This document shows positions 63,442 through 64,000 of a stretch of DNA of 64,000 bases, piece after piece; position 1 is the first letter of the stretch; every line of letters begins with the position of its first letter. Origin of the DNA: Lachnospiraceae bacterium NC2004 (lineage in GTDB: Bacteria; Bacillota; Clostridia; Lachnospirales; Lachnospiraceae); assembly GCA_000621905.1 (NCBI GenBank), contig JHXB01000003.1:124001-188000 (forward strand), read 5' to 3'. The position numbers and the translations under genes were made by a program. The notes beneath the pieces are model-generated. The model was not told the DNA's origin. It made no database searches and saw only the letters and a list, made by a program, of their open reading frames with translations.

Positions 63442-64000
63442 ATGATTTACGTAGGAATTGATGTTGCTAAGGATAAGCATGATTGCTTTATCACAAACTC
63501 TGATGGAGAAGTATTATTCAAAGTATTTACCATCACTAACAACCTAGACGGTTTCAATGATCTTTATCAAAGAATCGAATCTGTTATGGAAGATATAACA
63601 AAAGTAAAAGTAGGGCTAGAAGCCACTGGACACTATAGTTACAATCTTTTAGGATATCTCATTGATAAAGGTTTGCCCGCCTATGTTATCAATCCGTTAC
63701 ATACAAATCTGTACAGAAAAAGTCTAAGCCTTAGACAGACGAAAACGGATAAAGTAGATGCCCGCACAATTGCTTCTATGCTAATGTCTGATGTGAACTT
63801 AAAGTCCTACTCAGACACATCTTACCACAACGAAGAATTAAAGTCATTAACTCGTTATCGTTTTGATAAAGTTAAGGAACGTGCCAAGCTTAAGTCTTCC
63901 ATTTCCAGACTAGTCTGTATTCTTTTTCCTGAATTAGAAAAATTAGTACCAACACTTCATATGGCATCTATTTATGCAATGCTTTCTGAATTCCCAGGGG
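63442..64000 (+). CDS. IS110-family transposase (recombinase), 3' end missing
   Basis: The first 186 codons are in the window. The N-terminal RuvC-like DEDD domain is intact: D7 in GIDVAKDKHD, E60 in GLEATGHY, D103 and D106 in KTDKVDARTIA. The C-terminal Tnp domain with its catalytic serine is beyond the edge. AAAGGAG lies 11 bases before the ATG. The enzyme acts with a bridge RNA encoded upstream in the element. Confidence 0.95.
   Translation, partial: MIYVGIDVAKDKHDCFITNSDGEVLFKVFTITNNLDGFNDLYQRIESVMEDITKVKVGLEATGHYSYNLLGYLIDKGLPAYVINPLHTNLYRKSLSLRQTKTDKVDARTIASMLMSDVNLKSYSDTSYHNEELKSLTRYRFDKVKERAKLKSSISRLVCILFPELEKLVPTLHMASIYAMLSEFPG

Larger units (their letters stand above)
63149..64000 (+). 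mobile_element. IS110-family element, left part (right end outside window)
   Basis: A DEDD transposase gene and a structured non-coding left end. The left boundary is inferred from the guide match at 63139-63148 ending in the CT core; the element would begin at 63149. IS110 elements lack terminal inverted repeats, so no classical ends are expected. The right end lies beyond the window. Confidence 0.75.

Noticed and set aside
1-64000. CRISPR arrays, tRNA or rRNA genes, prophage
   Set aside because: No regularly spaced repeats, no cloverleaf-like sequence in the short intergenic gaps and no phage structural genes were seen.

Overview
The window looks like a chromosomal segment of a motile, low-GC Gram-positive bacterium, most probably a Lachnospiraceae member (Clostridia). 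The reasons are strong GGAGG-type ribosome-binding sites, CodY, PyrK-dependent dihydroorotate dehydrogenase, NrdR, an LTA-synthase-like protein, FliY instead of a separate FliN, no genes for outer-membrane flagellar rings, and AT-rich intergenic regions. The genus cannot be fixed from the sequence alone.

Region 1 (1-23114, all minus strand) is a near-complete flagellar basal body, hook, motor and export locus. Read in transcription order it is flgB-flgC-fliE-fliF-fliG-fliH-fliI-fliJ-motE-like-fliK-flgD-(hook operon protein)-flgE, then a terminator and a fresh promoter, then flbD-motA-motB-fliL-fliM-fliY-cheY-fliO-fliP-fliQ-fliR-flhB-flhA-flhF, with flhF cut by the window start. Genes are packed with short gaps or small overlaps. 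The second transcript starts at a good housekeeping promoter embedded in a 9-bp inverted repeat.

Region 2 (23234-29721) holds codY, topA, dprA, a ComM-type Mg-chelatase-like ATPase and nrdR. Region 3 (29942-37356) has a lysine-rich membrane protein, an M29-type aminopeptidase, small membrane proteins including a VanZ-family protein, and the pyrF-pyrK-pyrD-pyrE cluster for the late steps of UMP synthesis. Region 4 (37480-45761) has a sensor kinase without a neighbouring regulator, a secreted Ig-like protein, and a minus-strand group made of an aconitase-family hydratase, an SGNH hydrolase, a membrane protein and the KtrB/KtrA potassium system.

Region 5 (45870-55469) includes an ECF transporter S component, a CaCA-type cation antiporter preceded by a clear yybP-ykoY (manganese) riboswitch, HU, MurF, a DJ-1/PfpI protein, a CYTH protein, and the tig-clpP-clpX-engB protein-quality group. 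Region 6 (55733-63137) has an HD-GYP protein, an LTA-synthase-like phosphotransferase, several small enzymes, and a Fic protein whose promoter is surrounded by repeated GTAAAG hexamers.

The right edge (about 63149-64000) is the left part of an IS110-family element. The 300 bases before its transposase fold on paper into a 5' stem-loop followed by two stem-bounded internal loops, which is the known architecture of an IS110 bridge RNA. The first loop carries 10 bases identical to the DNA just left of the inferred insertion point, ending in the CT core. The two guide strands together read as a Shine-Dalgarno sequence, so this element appears programmed to insert into ribosome-binding sites. This is the most interesting observation in the window.

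No rRNA, tRNA, CRISPR array or prophage was seen.
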